Source: Cupriavidus sp. WGlv3
GTDB lineage: Bacteria; Pseudomonadota; Gammaproteobacteria; Burkholderiales; Burkholderiaceae
NCBI RefSeq assembly: GCF_023952475.1
Contig: NZ_JALHRX010000003.1
Span: 1 to 64,000 of the forward strand
Length of the DNA: 64,000 nucleotides
Direction of reading: 5' to 3'
Numbering within the stretch: position 1 is the first letter of the stretch; each line of letters opens with the position of its first letter. This document shows positions 40,494 to 52,557 of this stretch, piece by piece. The position numbers were made by a program, and so were the translations under genes. The notes under the pieces are model-generated. The model was not told the origin of the DNA, ran no database searches, and was given only the letters and a program-made list of their open reading frames with translations.

Positions 40494-40520
40494 TTGAAAA
40501 GCCCCCGGACGGCCACATTT
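40493..40520 (+). promoter_or_regulatory. Sigma-32 (heat-shock) promoter of dnaK
   Basis: -35 CTTGAAA (40493-40499) is a perfect match and -10 CCACATTT (40513-40520) matches CCCCATNT in all but one fixed position, with a 13-base spacer. It sits 57 bases before the dnaK ATG, as expected for a sigma-32-driven chaperone operon. Confidence 0.88.
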
Positions 40521-40576
40521 CGGCCTCAGGTTGAATTGCAGCCGCGCGGATAGCGCCGGCTCAAGAGGAGAGAATA

Positions 40577-42523
<1,947 letters not shown>

Positions 42524-42694
42524 TCGGGATACGCGGGCGGCGGTGCAGGCACTGGCCGGCGCCGCTCCCGCCCCGACGCCGGGCGACGGCCATCAGACCT
42601 GCGGGAAACCGCCGTCGGATGCCGCGCTCGGCTTTTTTGCTATTCGCCGGCCCGTGCCGCTTGCACCCGCCGGCCAATGAGGTAATGAGCCACC

Positions 42695-43831
42695 ATGGCA
42701 AAACGTGACTATTACGAAGTGCTCGGGGTAGGCAAGAACGCGAGCGAAGACGAAGTCAAGAAGGCTTATCGCAAGCTCGCGATGAAATACCACCCGGACC
42801 GCAATCCGGACAGCAAGGAATCCGAGGAAAAATTCAAGGAGGCCAAGGAGGCCTACGAGATGCTTTCCGACCCGGAGAAGAAGGCCGCGTATGACCAGTA
42901 CGGCCATGCCGGCGTGGACCCGAACATGGCGGGCGGCTTCGGCGGCGCGCAGGGCTACGGCGGCTTCGCCGAGGCCTTCGGCGATATCTTCGGCGATATC
43001 TTCGGCCAGGGCGGCGGCGGCCGGCGCGGCGGCGGCGGCCCGCAGGCCTACCGCGGCGCCGACCTGCGCTACAGCATGGAGATCTCGCTGGAGCAGGCCG
43101 CGCACGGCCACGAGGCGCAGATCCGCGTGCCGCACTGGGACGACTGCGACCACTGCCACGGCAACGGCGCCGAGCCCGGCTCGAGCGTGGAAACCTGCCC
43201 GACCTGCCACGGCGCCGGCCAGGTGCGGGTGTCGCAGGGCTTCTTCACCATGCAGCAGACCTGCCCGAAGTGCCACGGCAGCGGCAAGTTCATCCCCAAG
43301 CCCTGCACCAAGTGCCACGGCCAGGGCAAGCTCAAGTCGCAGAAGACGCTGGAAGTGAAGATCCCGGCCGGCATCGACGAAGGCATGCGCATCCGTTCGT
43401 CCGGCAACGGCGAGCCGGGCATCAACGGCGGCCCTCCGGGCGACCTGTATGTGGAAGTCCACATCAAGCAGCACGCGGTGTTCGAGCGCGACGGCGACGA
43501 CCTGCACTGCCAGATGCCGATCTCGTTCGCCACCGCGGCGCTGGGCGGCGACCTGGAAGTACCCACGCTGAGCGGCAAGGCCACCTTCCCGGTGCCCGAG
43601 GCCACCCAGTCGGGCAAGACTTTCCGGCTGCGCGGCAAGGGCATCAAGGGCGTGCGCTCCGGCTATCCGGGCGACCTCTACGTGCATGTGAACGTCGAGA
43701 CGCCGGTCAAGCTGACCGAGGCGCAGAAGGAAATGCTGCGCCAGTTCGACCGCTCGGTGCATGAGGGCGGCTCGCGCCACAGCCCGCAGGAAACCTCGTG
43801 GCTGGACAAGGTGAAGAGCTTCTTCAGCTGA
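42695..43831 (+). CDS. dnaJ: Chaperone DnaJ (Hsp40)
   Basis: A 378-residue co-chaperone that stimulates DnaK ATPase activity. The J domain carries HPD ([13 protein letters not shown]), then a Gly/Phe-rich linker ([20 protein letters not shown] with flanks), then four C-x2-C-x-G-x-G zinc repeats: [24 protein letters not shown] and CTKCHGQG. The C-terminal client-binding domain follows. The 171-base gap after dnaK contains a weak hairpin with T6 (42621-42638), possibly an attenuator that lowers dnaJ relative to dnaK. Confidence 0.98.
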   Translation: MAKRDYYEVLGVGKNASEDEVKKAYRKLAMKYHPDRNPDSKESEEKFKEAKEAYEMLSDPEKKAAYDQYGHAGVDPNMAGGFGGAQGYGGFAEAFGDIFGDIFGQGGGGRRGGGGPQAYRGADLRYSMEISLEQAAHGHEAQIRVPHWDDCDHCHGNGAEPGSSVETCPTCHGAGQVRVSQGFFTMQQTCPKCHGSGKFIPKPCTKCHGQGKLKSQKTLEVKIPAGIDEGMRIRSSGNGEPGINGGPPGDLYVEVHIKQHAVFERDGDDLHCQMPISFATAALGGDLEVPTLSGKATFPVPEATQSGKTFRLRGKGIKGVRSGYPGDLYVHVNVETPVKLTEAQKEMLRQFDRSVHEGGSRHSPQETSWLDKVKSFFS

Positions 43832-43849
43832 TCCGGCGATGCGGTATGG

Positions 43850-43885
43850 AACCGGCCACGTGCGAGCGTGGCCGGTTTTGTTTTT
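43850..43885 (+). terminator. Intrinsic terminator after dnaJ
   Basis: AACCGGCCACG (43850-43860), loop TGCGAG, CGTGGCCGGTT (43867-43877), followed by TTGTTTTT. An 11-bp perfect stem with a T-run. Confidence 0.92.
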
Positions 43886-43910
43886 GGCGCATGACGCCGG
43901 CGCACCACGG

Positions 43911-44115
43911 GTTTGCTCCCCTCTCCCGCTTGCGGGGGAGGGGCCGGGGGAGAGGGCCGGCGCGTCCATCGCCACCATGCCTGCGCCGCGCGATAATGCA
44001 TGCCTGCGCCCTGTCGGTATGCCGGCAATCCTGTTTTCCCTGACGATCTCCCGTGGTAGCAAGCATCCAGCGCCCCCCCTCACCCCCAGCCCCTCTCCCG
44101 CAAGCGGGAGAGGGG
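43911..44115. repeat. Pair of dispersed palindromic repeats in inverted orientation (copies 3 and 4)
   Basis: Copy 3 (43911-43957) has stem CCCCTCTCCCGC (43918-43929) and GCGGGGGAGGGG (43932-43943) followed by a G-rich tail. Copy 4 (44075-44115) has a perfect 12-bp stem, CCCCTCTCCCGC (44090-44101) and GCGGGAGAGGGG (44104-44115), preceded by the complement of that tail. The two are therefore inverted copies of one ~42-base unit about 120 bases apart, the layout called a REPIN in other bacteria. Copy 4 lies inside the pabB reading frame. Confidence 0.8.
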
Positions 44116-45981
44116 GGCACGCAAGCGGGCGGCGATGACGTCTTCGTCCTGCTCGACGACGCCACCGCACCCGCCGGGCAACCCGCATCCCGCTTCTACA
44201 CCGGCTTCGTCCACGAAGACCTGCTGCCCGCCGGCTGCGACATCGCCCGGCTCGACGCCATGCTCGCCGACGGCTGGCGCCAGGGCTGGCACGCCACCCT
44301 GTTCGCCCCCTACGAATTCGGCGGTGCGCTGGTCGATGCCCCGGTGCATACCGGCAACGCCATGCCGTTCCACGACGGCGCGCTGCGCCTGCTGTGGTTC
44401 CGCGCGCTGCAACGGCTCGATGCCGCGGCGGTGGCGACGTGGCTGCGGTCCCATGCGGAGGCGAAGCCGGCGGGCCTGATGGATATCGCTTCCGATACTT
44501 CGCGCGCTGCCTTCGACGACGCCATCGCGCGCATCCACCAGTGGATCGAAGCCGGCGACACCTACCAGGTCAACTACACCCACCGTCTGCGCTGCGAAGC
44601 CTTCGGCGATCCGGTGGCGCTGTACGCGGCGCTGCGCGCCTCGCAGCCGGTGCCTTATGGCGTGCTGGCGCGGCTGCCGGATGACGCCATGGTGCTGTCG
44701 CTGTCGCCCGAGCTGTTCGTGCGCCACGATGGTCAGGGCCATCTGCTGACCCGGCCGATGAAGGGCACCGCGCCGCGCGCCGGCGATGCCGCGCGCGATG
44801 CGCAGGCCGCCGCCGCGCTGGCCGCCGATGCCAAGAACCGGGCCGAGAACGTGATGATCGTCGACCTGCTGCGCAACGACCTGGGCCGCATCGCGCAGCC
44901 GGGCAGCGTGGCGGTGCCGGAGCGCTTCGCGGTGCAGCCGTTCGGCGCGGTGCTGCAGATGACCTCGACCGTGACCGCGACGGCGCGGCCAGGCACCGGC
45001 TTCGGCGCGCTGATGGCGGCGCTGTTCCCGTGCGGCTCGATCACCGGCGCGCCCAAGCGGCGCACCATGGAAATCATCACCGAGCTCGAGCGCGCGCCGC
45101 GCGGGCTCTACACCGGCGCGATCGGCTGGATCGAGGCGCCGTCCGGCGCGGCCATGGCCGGTCCGTTCGCGCTGTCGGTGGCGATCCGCACGCTGGTGCT
45201 GGCGCCGCCCGCGGCCAGCGCGCTGCGCACCGGCGAGATGGGCGTGGGTGGCGGCATCGTCCATGACAGCGTGGCGGCGGAGGAATTCGCCGAATGCGGC
45301 TGGAAGGCGCGCTTCCTGACCCGGCACGATCCAGGCTTCGCGCTGTTCGAGACCGTGCGCGTGCAAGACGGCGCGTGCCCGCACCTGGCGCGGCACCTGG
45401 CGCGCATCGGGGCCTCGGCGCGGGAGTTCGGCTTCGCCTTCGACGCCGAGGCCGCGCGCGACGCGGTGGCCGCGCAGGCGGCACAGCTCGGGGCCGGCAG
45501 CTGGCGCCTGCGCCTCAGCGTGGACAAGGCCGGCGCGCTGGCGTTTGCCAGCGGCGCGCTGGCACCGCTGCCGGCGGGACCGGTCGGTGTCGACCTCGCG
45601 CCGGACCCGCTGCCGCTTGCCGATCCCCTGCGCCGCCACAAGACCAGTGCGCGCGCGGTCTTCGATGCCGGCTGGCAGGCCGCCGAGCGCGCCGGCGGCT
45701 TCGACCGGCTGTTCTTCAACACGCGCGGCGAACTGCTCGAGGGCGGGCGCAGTTCCGTGTTCGTACGACTCGACGGCCGCTGGCTGACGCCGCCGCTGTC
45801 GGCCGACATCCTGCCGGGCGTGATGCGGGCGGTGGTGCTGGAGGCGGGCGGCGCGGCGCTGGGCGCGCCGGGCGAGCCGATCGAAGAAGCGGTGGTCACG
45901 CGCGCGATGCTGGCGCGCGCCGAGGCCATCGTGCTGGTCAACGCCTTGCGCGGCGTGATGCCGGCGAAGTGGATGGCCTAG
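44053..45981 (+). CDS. pabB: Fused aminodeoxychorismate synthase component I and aminodeoxychorismate lyase
   Basis: A 642-residue fusion for p-aminobenzoate (folate) synthesis. The first ~440 residues are PabB: RPMKGTAPR, NRAENVMIVDLLRNDLGRI, and CGSITGAPKRRTMEIITELE in two pieces are chorismate-enzyme signatures. The last ~200 residues are PabC, a PLP lyase with the cofactor lysine in RRHKTSARAVFD and the end region NTRGELLEGGRSSVF. The glutaminase PabA is not in the window. The only start codon between the upstream in-frame stop (44041-44043) and Met70 is GTG at 44053. Consequently residues ~7-26 are a translated palindromic repeat, and family homology begins just after, at VFVLLDD. Confidence 0.9.
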   Translation: MVASIQRPPSPPAPLPQAGEGGTQAGGDDVFVLLDDATAPAGQPASRFYTGFVHEDLLPAGCDIARLDAMLADGWRQGWHATLFAPYEFGGALVDAPVHTGNAMPFHDGALRLLWFRALQRLDAAAVATWLRSHAEAKPAGLMDIASDTSRAAFDDAIARIHQWIEAGDTYQVNYTHRLRCEAFGDPVALYAALRASQPVPYGVLARLPDDAMVLSLSPELFVRHDGQGHLLTRPMKGTAPRAGDAARDAQAAAALAADAKNRAENVMIVDLLRNDLGRIAQPGSVAVPERFAVQPFGAVLQMTSTVTATARPGTGFGALMAALFPCGSITGAPKRRTMEIITELERAPRGLYTGAIGWIEAPSGAAMAGPFALSVAIRTLVLAPPAASALRTGEMGVGGGIVHDSVAAEEFAECGWKARFLTRHDPGFALFETVRVQDGACPHLARHLARIGASAREFGFAFDAEAARDAVAAQAAQLGAGSWRLRLSVDKAGALAFASGALAPLPAGPVGVDLAPDPLPLADPLRRHKTSARAVFDAGWQAAERAGGFDRLFFNTRGELLEGGRSSVFVRLDGRWLTPPLSADILPGVMRAVVLEAGGAALGAPGEPIEEAVVTRAMLARAEAIVLVNALRGVMPAKWMA

Positions 45982-45989
45982 CGCGATGG

Positions 45990-46684
<695 letters not shown>

Positions 46685-46688
<4 letters not shown>

Positions 46689-47383
46689 CGGCGAAAGCCC
46701 CCGGCACCCTGCAGCCAGGCCATGCCGATATTGACCAGCAGCGCCAGCGCCACCAGCACCAGGCCCAGCGCAATGCCCTGCGCGAATTCGCCCTTGCTGG
46801 TTTCCAGCGCGATGGCCGTGGTGATGGTGCGGGTCGAGCCTTCGATATTGCCGCCGATCATCAGCGCCGAGCCCACTTCGGCAATGACCCGGCCAAAGCC
46901 GGCGACCACCGCCGCCATCAGGCCGAAGCGAAGTTCGCGCAGCACCGTGACGAAGGTGCGCCAGCGGCCGGCGCCGAGCACCCAGGCGGTCTCGCGCAGG
47001 CGCACGTCGGCCCCCTGCAGCGTCGACAGCGCAAACGCCAGCACCACCGGAAAGCCGATCACGGCCTGCCCCAGCACCATGCCGGCCGGGGTGAACAGCA
47101 GGTGCAGGCTGCCCAGCGGCCCCTGGCGCGTCAGCAGCAGGTAGAGGATCAGCCCGACCAGCACGGTCGGGAACGACAGGAAGGCCTGCGCCACCACCAC
47201 CACCGCGCGCCGGCCCGGGAACTGCCGCGTGGCGATCAGCCAGGCCGCGGCGATGGCCGGCACGGTGGCGATGGCCAGCCCCAGCACCGCCACCACCAGC
47301 GAGGTCCAGACGATGAACCACAGGCCGGCGTCGCCGCTCGCCAGCAGGCGGAAGGCGTCGGCGGTGGCGCTGCCGATCTCCAC
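46685..47383 (-). CDS. tupB: ABC transporter permease, tungstate type
   Basis: A 232-residue inner-membrane permease with five or six helices. The EAA loop is LRETAWVLGAGRWRTFVTVLRELRFG in two parts, and GFGRVIAEVGSALMIGGNI is the TupB/WtpB-type signature. I chose the GTG at 47383, which lies 4 bases after the panB stop; an ATG further upstream inside panB is possible. Together with tupC it forms a half-system: the periplasmic binding protein TupA is absent here. Confidence 0.82.
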
Positions 47384-47387
47384 CGCG

Positions 47388-48209
47388 TCAGGCGGAGAAG
47401 GTGTGCTCGACGGCGGGGAAGCTGCCGTCCTTGACGGCGGCCACATAGGCGCGCACCGCGGCCTCGATCGACGGCTGGCCGTCCATGAAGTTGCGCACGA
47501 ACTTGGCCTTGCGGCCGGGGTAGATGTTGAGCATGTCCTGCAGCACCAGCACCTGGCCCGTGCAGTCGGCGCCGGCGCCGATGCCGATGGTGGGCACCGC
47601 CAGCGACTGCGTGATCTCGCCGGCCAGCGCGGCGGGCACCGCCTCCATCAGCACCACCTGGGCCCCGGCGGCCTGCAGCGCCAGCGCGTCGCGCTTGAGC
47701 TGGGCCGCGCCGGCATCGGTCTTGCCCTGCACCTTGAAGCCACCCAGCGCGTGCACCGACTGCGGCGTCAGGCCGATATGCGCGCACACCGGGATGCTGC
47801 GCTCGACCAGGAATTTCACGATCGGCGCCAGCCAGTCGCCGCCTTCGAGCTTGACCATCTGCGCGCCGGCTTTCATCAGCGTGACGGCGCTGGCGAACGC
47901 GGCTTCCGGGGTCGGATAGGTGCCGAACGGCAGGTCGGTCAGCAGCAGCGCGGTCTGGTTGCCGCGTGCCGCGCATTCGGTGTGGTAGGCCATCTGTTCC
48001 AGCGTGACCGGCAGCGTGGTCTGCTGGCCCTGCATCACATTGCCCAGCGAGTCGCCCACCAGGATCATCTCGACGCCGCAATAGTCGAGCAGCGCGGCGA
48101 AGCTGGAGTCGTACGCGGTCAGCATGGCGATTTTCTCGCCGGCGTCACGCATCGCCTGCAGTTTGGGAATCGTGATGGTCTTGCGGGAGGGATCGAGGAG
48201 GTAGCTCAT
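47388..48209 (-). CDS. panB: Ketopantoate hydroxymethyltransferase
   Basis: A 273-residue enzyme that adds a methylene-tetrahydrofolate carbon to 2-oxoisovalerate, the first step to pantothenate. Metal and substrate motifs: [34 protein letters not shown] and [19 protein letters not shown]. The ATG at 48207-48209 is preceded by GGAGG. The tupBC genes follow at once and probably read through from here. Its folate-derived cofactor links it loosely to folK and pabB nearby. Confidence 0.97.
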   Translation of the reverse strand: MSYLLDPSRKTITIPKLQAMRDAGEKIAMLTAYDSSFAALLDYCGVEMILVGDSLGNVMQGQQTTLPVTLEQMAYHTECAARGNQTALLLTDLPFGTYPTPEAAFASAVTLMKAGAQMVKLEGGDWLAPIVKFLVERSIPVCAHIGLTPQSVHALGGFKVQGKTDAGAAQLKRDALALQAAGAQVVLMEAVPAALAGEITQSLAVPTIGIGAGADCTGQVLVLQDMLNIYPGRKAKFVRNFMDGQPSIEAAVRAYVAAVKDGSFPAVEHTFSA

Positions 48210-48311
48210 GGCAGTGCCCGTGTAGGACGGCCTTGCCGGTGCCGGGAGGGCTGCCCGCACGGCAACGACAGCCGTCGTTATTGTGTTGTGTCTGGCAGGC
48301 GAGGGAGCCTG

Positions 48312-48953
48312 TCAGGGCGCGGCGAGATTGAGAAAGGCCTTGCGGCCGCGCATGTTTTCGATGCGCGACAGTAGTGTACGGAAATCGTCGTCATTGTCCA
48401 CCGGATTGAAGTGGGCGGTGTCGACCACCAGCACCGGGGCGTCGTCGTAGCGGTGGAACAGTTCGCCATAGGCGCCGGCCAGGCGCTGCAGGTAGTGTTC
48501 GTCGATGCCGGCCTCGCCGGGCTCGCCGCGGCGCACGATGCGCTCGCGCAGCAGCGACGGCGTCGCCTGCAGCACGATCACCAGGTCGGCGCGCTGCGAC
48601 GGCAGCGCCAGCCGCCCGGCAATGGCGTCGTACAGCGCCAGTTCATCCCCGGACAGGGTCAGCGCGGCATGCAGGCGGTCTTTGGCGATCAGGAAGTTGC
48701 TGACCATGCGCTGGCCCGAGGCGACGCCCGCCTGCCACTGCTGCAGCTGCACCGCGCGCTGGGTCAGGCACCACAGCTGCAGCGCCAGCGCATGGCGCGC
48801 GGGGTCGCGGTAGAACGGCTCGAGGAAGGGGCTGCGGCGGGCGTGGTCGGGCAGTTCCTGCGCCTGCAGCGTGCGCGCCAGGCGCTGCGCCAGCGAGGTC
48901 TTGCCCGATCCGACGGGGCCTTCGACGACAATGCGGCGCAGGTGATCGAGCAT
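48312..48953 (-). CDS. Deoxynucleoside kinase family protein
   Basis: A 213-residue kinase of the dNK (deoxyadenosine/deoxyguanosine kinase-like) family. The P-loop is VEGPVGSGKTSLA at residues 10-22, the DRx-like region is NFLIAKDRLHAALTLSG, and the LID arginines are in RERIVRRGEPGE. It would phosphorylate salvaged deoxynucleosides. The folK-dNK-panB order is common in betaproteobacteria. Which nucleoside it prefers cannot be told. Confidence 0.88.
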   Translation of the reverse strand: MLDHLRRIVVEGPVGSGKTSLAQRLARTLQAQELPDHARRSPFLEPFYRDPARHALALQLWCLTQRAVQLQQWQAGVASGQRMVSNFLIAKDRLHAALTLSGDELALYDAIAGRLALPSQRADLVIVLQATPSLLRERIVRRGEPGEAGIDEHYLQRLAGAYGELFHRYDDAPVLVVDTAHFNPVDNDDDFRTLLSRIENMRGRKAFLNLAAP

Positions 48954-49009
48954 GGCGCTCCGGGCGTCAGTGAGGGGGATGGCAGCGCCGCGGGCGCCGC
49001 CGGGCGGGC

Positions 49010-49549
49010 TTAGCCGGGCGTGCCGCCATTGCCAGGTTCGCCGGCGGCGGCCTGCATGCGCAGGCACTTGCAGGTGGAAACCTTCTCGATGCGCTGCGCG
49101 CCCACGCCGGCCAGGTAGTCGGCCGCGCGGCCGCGCCCCGGGATCGCCAGCGCGGCGTCCAGCTCCAGCAGCGGCACCAGCGTGAAGGCGCGCTCGGTCA
49201 GGCGTGGGTGCGGCACGGTCAGGTGCTCGTGGTCATGCTGTTCGTCGCCGAACAGCAGCAGGTCCAGGTCGAGCGTGCGCGGCGCATTGCGGAACGGGCG
49301 CTCGCGGCCGAACTGGTCCTCGATGTGGTGGCAGATGCGCAGCAGCTGCGATGCGGTGAACGAGGTCTGCACCTTGACCACCGCGTTGTAGTAGTCGTCG
49401 CCGCCGGCATCGACCGGCGCGGTGCGATAGAGCGAGGAACGCGCCAGCACCGTGATGCCGACCTGCTGGGCCAGGCACACGATGGCGTCCTTGATGGCCT
49501 GGCGGGCATCGCCAAGATTTGCGCCGATGCCGATGAAGGCGAGAGTCAT
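49010..49549 (-). CDS. folK: 2-amino-4-hydroxy-6-hydroxymethyldihydropteridine pyrophosphokinase
   Basis: A 179-residue enzyme that pyrophosphorylates the pterin before its condensation with p-aminobenzoate. Motifs: IGIGANLGDARQAI at the N-terminus, LYRTAPVD, and the HPPK signature FRNAPRTLDLDLLLFGD. The C-terminal ~25 residues extend beyond the usual end. Its ATG directly abuts the pcnB stop (TAA-ATG at 49552-49547 on the minus strand), implying translational coupling. Confidence 0.95.
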   Translation of the reverse strand: MTLAFIGIGANLGDARQAIKDAIVCLAQQVGITVLARSSLYRTAPVDAGGDDYYNAVVKVQTSFTASQLLRICHHIEDQFGRERPFRNAPRTLDLDLLLFGDEQHDHEHLTVPHPRLTERAFTLVPLLELDAALAIPGRGRAADYLAGVGAQRIEKVSTCKCLRMQAAAGEPGNGGTPG

Positions 49550-51079
49550 TTACGTTTCCTCCGGCTGGCCGGGGCCGGCATGTGCTGCCTCGCCCGCGTC
49601 CGAGTCGCTCCGGGAAGAAACTTTATCCGATTTCCGCGGACTGCGCCGGCGGCGCTTCTTGCGCGCCGGGCCTTCGCCTTCCGCACCCTGGGCGCTACCT
49701 TGGCCGCCACCCTGGCCGCGCGCGCCGCGCACGGCGTCGATCAGGTCTTCGCGCTCATGCGGCTCGGCGTTCTGGAAGTCGTTCCACCAGCCGGCCAGCT
49801 CTTCCGGCATCTCGCCGGACTGGCAGCGCAGCACCAGGAAATCGTAGCCGGCGCGGAAGCGCGGCGACTCCAGCAGCCGGAACGGCATGCGGCCCACGCG
49901 CTTCTCGAAGCGCGGCTGCATGCCCCAGATATCACGCATGTCGGTGACGAAGCGGCGCTGGATCGCGAGCTGGCCGGTCTGCTTTTCCAGCACCGTGTCC
50001 ATGGCCGTGTTGAGCGCGGCGATGGCGTGCTCGCCCTCGTCGCGCAGCTTGTTCCAGCGCTGCAGCACGTGGTGCCACAGCAGCGCGGCAAACAGGAAGC
50101 CCGGCGACACCGGCTTGCCGGCCTGCACGCGGCGGTCGGTGTTGTCCAGCGCCAGCTGCACGAAGCGCTGGCCCATGGGCTGCTCCAGCGCCACGTCCAG
50201 CAGCGGCAGCAGGCCCTTGTGCAGGCCCGCCTTGCGCAGTTCCTGCAGCGAGGCCCAGGCGTGGCCGGACATCAGCAGCTTGAGCATCTCGTCGAACAGG
50301 CGCGCGCTCGGCACGTTGTGGATCAGCTCGGCCAGGCCGGCGATCGGCAGGCGCGTGGCCTCGTCGATGTCGAAGCCGGTCTTGGCGGCGAAGCGCACCA
50401 CGCGCAGCATCCGCACCGGGTCTTCGCGGTAGCGCGTGGCCGGGTCGCCGATCATGCGCAGCAGGCGCGCGCGGATGTCTTCCATGCCGTGATGGTAGTC
50501 ATGCACGGTCTGCGCGGCCGGGTCGTAGTACATCGCGTTGATGGTGAAGTCGCGGCGTTCCGCGTCTTCGGCCTGTGAGCCCCACACGTTGTCGCGCAGC
50601 ACCCGGCCCGAGGCATCGATCGCATGGGTCTTGCTGTCGAGCTCGGCGCGCTTCAGGCGCCGGCCTTCGGGCAGGGTCTCGCTGGCGATGGCGTCGACCA
50701 GCGCGCGGAAGGTCGAGACCTCGATGATCTCCTGCTCGCGCCCGCCGTAGAAGGTCACGTGCACGATCTGGAAGCGGCGGCCGATGATGCGCGAGCGCCG
50801 GAACAGCGACTGCACCTGCTCGGGCGTGGCGTTGGTGGCGACGTCGAAGTCCTTGGGCTTGATGCCGAGCAGCAGGTCGCGCACGGCGCCGCCGACGATA
50901 TAGGCCTGGTAGCCGGCCTGCTGCAGCGTCGAGGTGACCTTGACGGCATTGCGCGACAGCAGCGTGGGGTCGATCCGGTGCTCGTCGACGTTGACGATGC
51001 GCGGCGTATGGGCGCGGCCGGTACGGCGCTGCTTGGGGCCGGGTTTGCCCAGCAGCCGGGTAATGAGCTTCTTGATCAC
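49550..51079 (-). CDS. pcnB: Poly(A) polymerase I
   Basis: A 509-residue nucleotidyltransferase that adds 3' poly(A) tails and so promotes RNA decay. The catalytic head has IVGGAVRDLLLG, KDFDVATNATPEQV and the RRD motif AERRDFTINAM; the flap IGDPATRYREDPVRMLR is family-typical. The C-terminus ends in a basic run (ARKKRRRRSPRKSDK). The start is GTG at 51079, one base after the HAD phosphatase stop, matching the conserved IKKLITRLLG start. Confidence 0.95.
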   Translation of the reverse strand: MIKKLITRLLGKPGPKQRRTGRAHTPRIVNVDEHRIDPTLLSRNAVKVTSTLQQAGYQAYIVGGAVRDLLLGIKPKDFDVATNATPEQVQSLFRRSRIIGRRFQIVHVTFYGGREQEIIEVSTFRALVDAIASETLPEGRRLKRAELDSKTHAIDASGRVLRDNVWGSQAEDAERRDFTINAMYYDPAAQTVHDYHHGMEDIRARLLRMIGDPATRYREDPVRMLRVVRFAAKTGFDIDEATRLPIAGLAELIHNVPSARLFDEMLKLLMSGHAWASLQELRKAGLHKGLLPLLDVALEQPMGQRFVQLALDNTDRRVQAGKPVSPGFLFAALLWHHVLQRWNKLRDEGEHAIAALNTAMDTVLEKQTGQLAIQRRFVTDMRDIWGMQPRFEKRVGRMPFRLLESPRFRAGYDFLVLRCQSGEMPEELAGWWNDFQNAEPHEREDLIDAVRGARGQGGGQGSAQGAEGEGPARKKRRRRSPRKSDKVSSRSDSDAGEAAHAGPGQPEET

Positions 51080-51080
51080 G

Positions 51081-51755
51081 TCAGAACAGATCCATGATGC
51101 GCCAGCCGGCCGCGGCGGCGTGGTGGCGCAGGCGATCGTCCGGGTTGGTGGCGATCGGCTCGGAGACCTTTTCCAGCAGGGGCAGGTCGTTGGCCGAGTC
51201 GCTGTAGAAGGTGGTGGTCTCGAAGTTGTCCCAGCCCGCGCCCTGGGCCTTGAGCCAGGATTCGACGCGGGTGATCTTGCCTTCGCGGAAGCTGGGCACG
51301 CCGAAGACCTCGCCGGTGAACTGGCTCTCGGGCTTGCCATCGACGGTGGCCGGTTCGGTCGCGATCAGATGCTTGATGCCGAAGGCCGCGGCGATCGGCG
51401 CGGTGACGAAGCTGTTGGTGGCGGTGACCACGGCGCACAGGTCGCCGGCCTCGAGGTGCTTGTAGACCAGCGCGCGCGCCTGCGGCGTGATCACCGGGTC
51501 GATCACCTCGTGCATGAAGCGCACCCGCATGGCATCGAGCCGGTCGCGCGGGTTGGCCGCCAGCGGCGCCAGCGCAAAGCGCAGAAAGGCCTGGATATCG
51601 AGCGTGCCGGCCTTGTAGTGGCCGTAGAACTCGTCGTTCTTCTGCCGGTAGATTACCTCGTCGACGACGCCCAGGCGGACCAGGAAGCGGCCCCATTCAT
51701 GGTCGCTGTCGGTCGGGATCAGGGTGTGGTCGAGGTCAAAGAGTGCCAGATTCAT
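51081..51755 (-). CDS. HAD superfamily (subfamily IB) phosphatase
   Basis: A 224-residue hydrolase related to phosphoserine phosphatase. The nucleophile motif is LALFDLDHTLIPTDSDHEWG (first Asp as nucleophile), motif II is VVTATNSFVTAP, and the last motif is FYSDSANDLPLLE. It has the larger cap of IB enzymes. In vivo substrate unknown; proteins of this type are often labelled SerB-like without serine being shown as product. One base separates it from pcnB. Confidence 0.9.
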   Translation of the reverse strand: MNLALFDLDHTLIPTDSDHEWGRFLVRLGVVDEVIYRQKNDEFYGHYKAGTLDIQAFLRFALAPLAANPRDRLDAMRVRFMHEVIDPVITPQARALVYKHLEAGDLCAVVTATNSFVTAPIAAAFGIKHLIATEPATVDGKPESQFTGEVFGVPSFREGKITRVESWLKAQGAGWDNFETTTFYSDSANDLPLLEKVSEPIATNPDDRLRHHAAAAGWRIMDLF

Positions 51756-51818
51756 GGGCGGCGATTTTACCTGAAGGCAGGATGGGGGGAGGGGAGCATG
51801 CGGTGCCGGGGCCGTCGC

Positions 51819-52526
51819 CTAATCCCGGAATTCGGCGAACATCTCGCGCAGCAGCGGCAGCGTGACCGGCCGCTTGCGCTCGAGCGAATAGGTGTCGAGC
51901 GCGTCCAGCAGCGCCATCAGGCTGGGCATGTCGCGGTAATGCCGCGTCACCAGCCAGTGCGTGATCTCGGGTGACAGCTGCAGGCCGCGCTCGCGTGCCG
52001 CATGCAGCACGGCGGCCTTCTTGTCGTCGTCGGACAAGGGCGCGACCTGGTACACCAGGCCCCAGCCCAGTCGGGTACGCAGGTCTTCGCGCACCGGCAT
52101 CGCGCGCGGCGCCAGGCCGCCCGCCACCACCAGCGCGGTGCGCCCGTGCGCGCGCACCTCGTTGTAGAGCGAGAACACCGCGATCTGGCGCGCCTCGTCG
52201 AGCAGCTCGACGTCATCGACGGTGTAGAGCTGGCACCACGGGTCGAACAGGAAGTCGGACAGCGGGTGATGCGGGCTCAGGTAGCGGCAGCGGATGCCGT
52301 GTTGCGGCCCGGCCTCGCATACCGCATGCAGCAGGTGGGTGCGGCCGCAGCCGACCTCGCCCCACAGGTAGATCAGGCGGTCGCTGGCGTGCTCCTGCGC
52401 CAGCGCGGGCGGCAGTTCGCGCAGCCGCTGCACCGCCTCGCGGTTGGACGCCACCACGAAATTCTCGAAGGTCGAAGGCGGCGGGCTGCCCAGCTCGAGC
52501 GACAGTTGCTTGGGACGCGGGGACAT
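51819..52526 (-). CDS. hda: DnaA regulatory inactivator Hda
   Basis: A 235-residue AAA+ protein that, bound to the DNA clamp, triggers ATP hydrolysis by DnaA to limit initiation. The N-terminal clamp-binding motif is KQLSLEL. The P-loop-like GEVGCGRTHLLHAV lacks the usual lysine, as in other Hda proteins. The DnaA-like VDDVELLDEARQIAVFSLYNE follows. It lies between a phosphatase and an AI-2E family gene, the usual arrangement in this group. A heptamer tandem repeat lies just upstream. Confidence 0.95.
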   Translation of the reverse strand: MSPRPKQLSLELGSPPPSTFENFVVASNREAVQRLRELPPALAQEHASDRLIYLWGEVGCGRTHLLHAVCEAGPQHGIRCRYLSPHHPLSDFLFDPWCQLYTVDDVELLDEARQIAVFSLYNEVRAHGRTALVVAGGLAPRAMPVREDLRTRLGWGLVYQVAPLSDDDKKAAVLHAARERGLQLSPEITHWLVTRHYRDMPSLMALLDALDTYSLERKRPVTLPLLREMFAEFRD

Positions 52527-52557
52527 GGCTTATGGCTAACTTCGGCTAGATTCGTGG

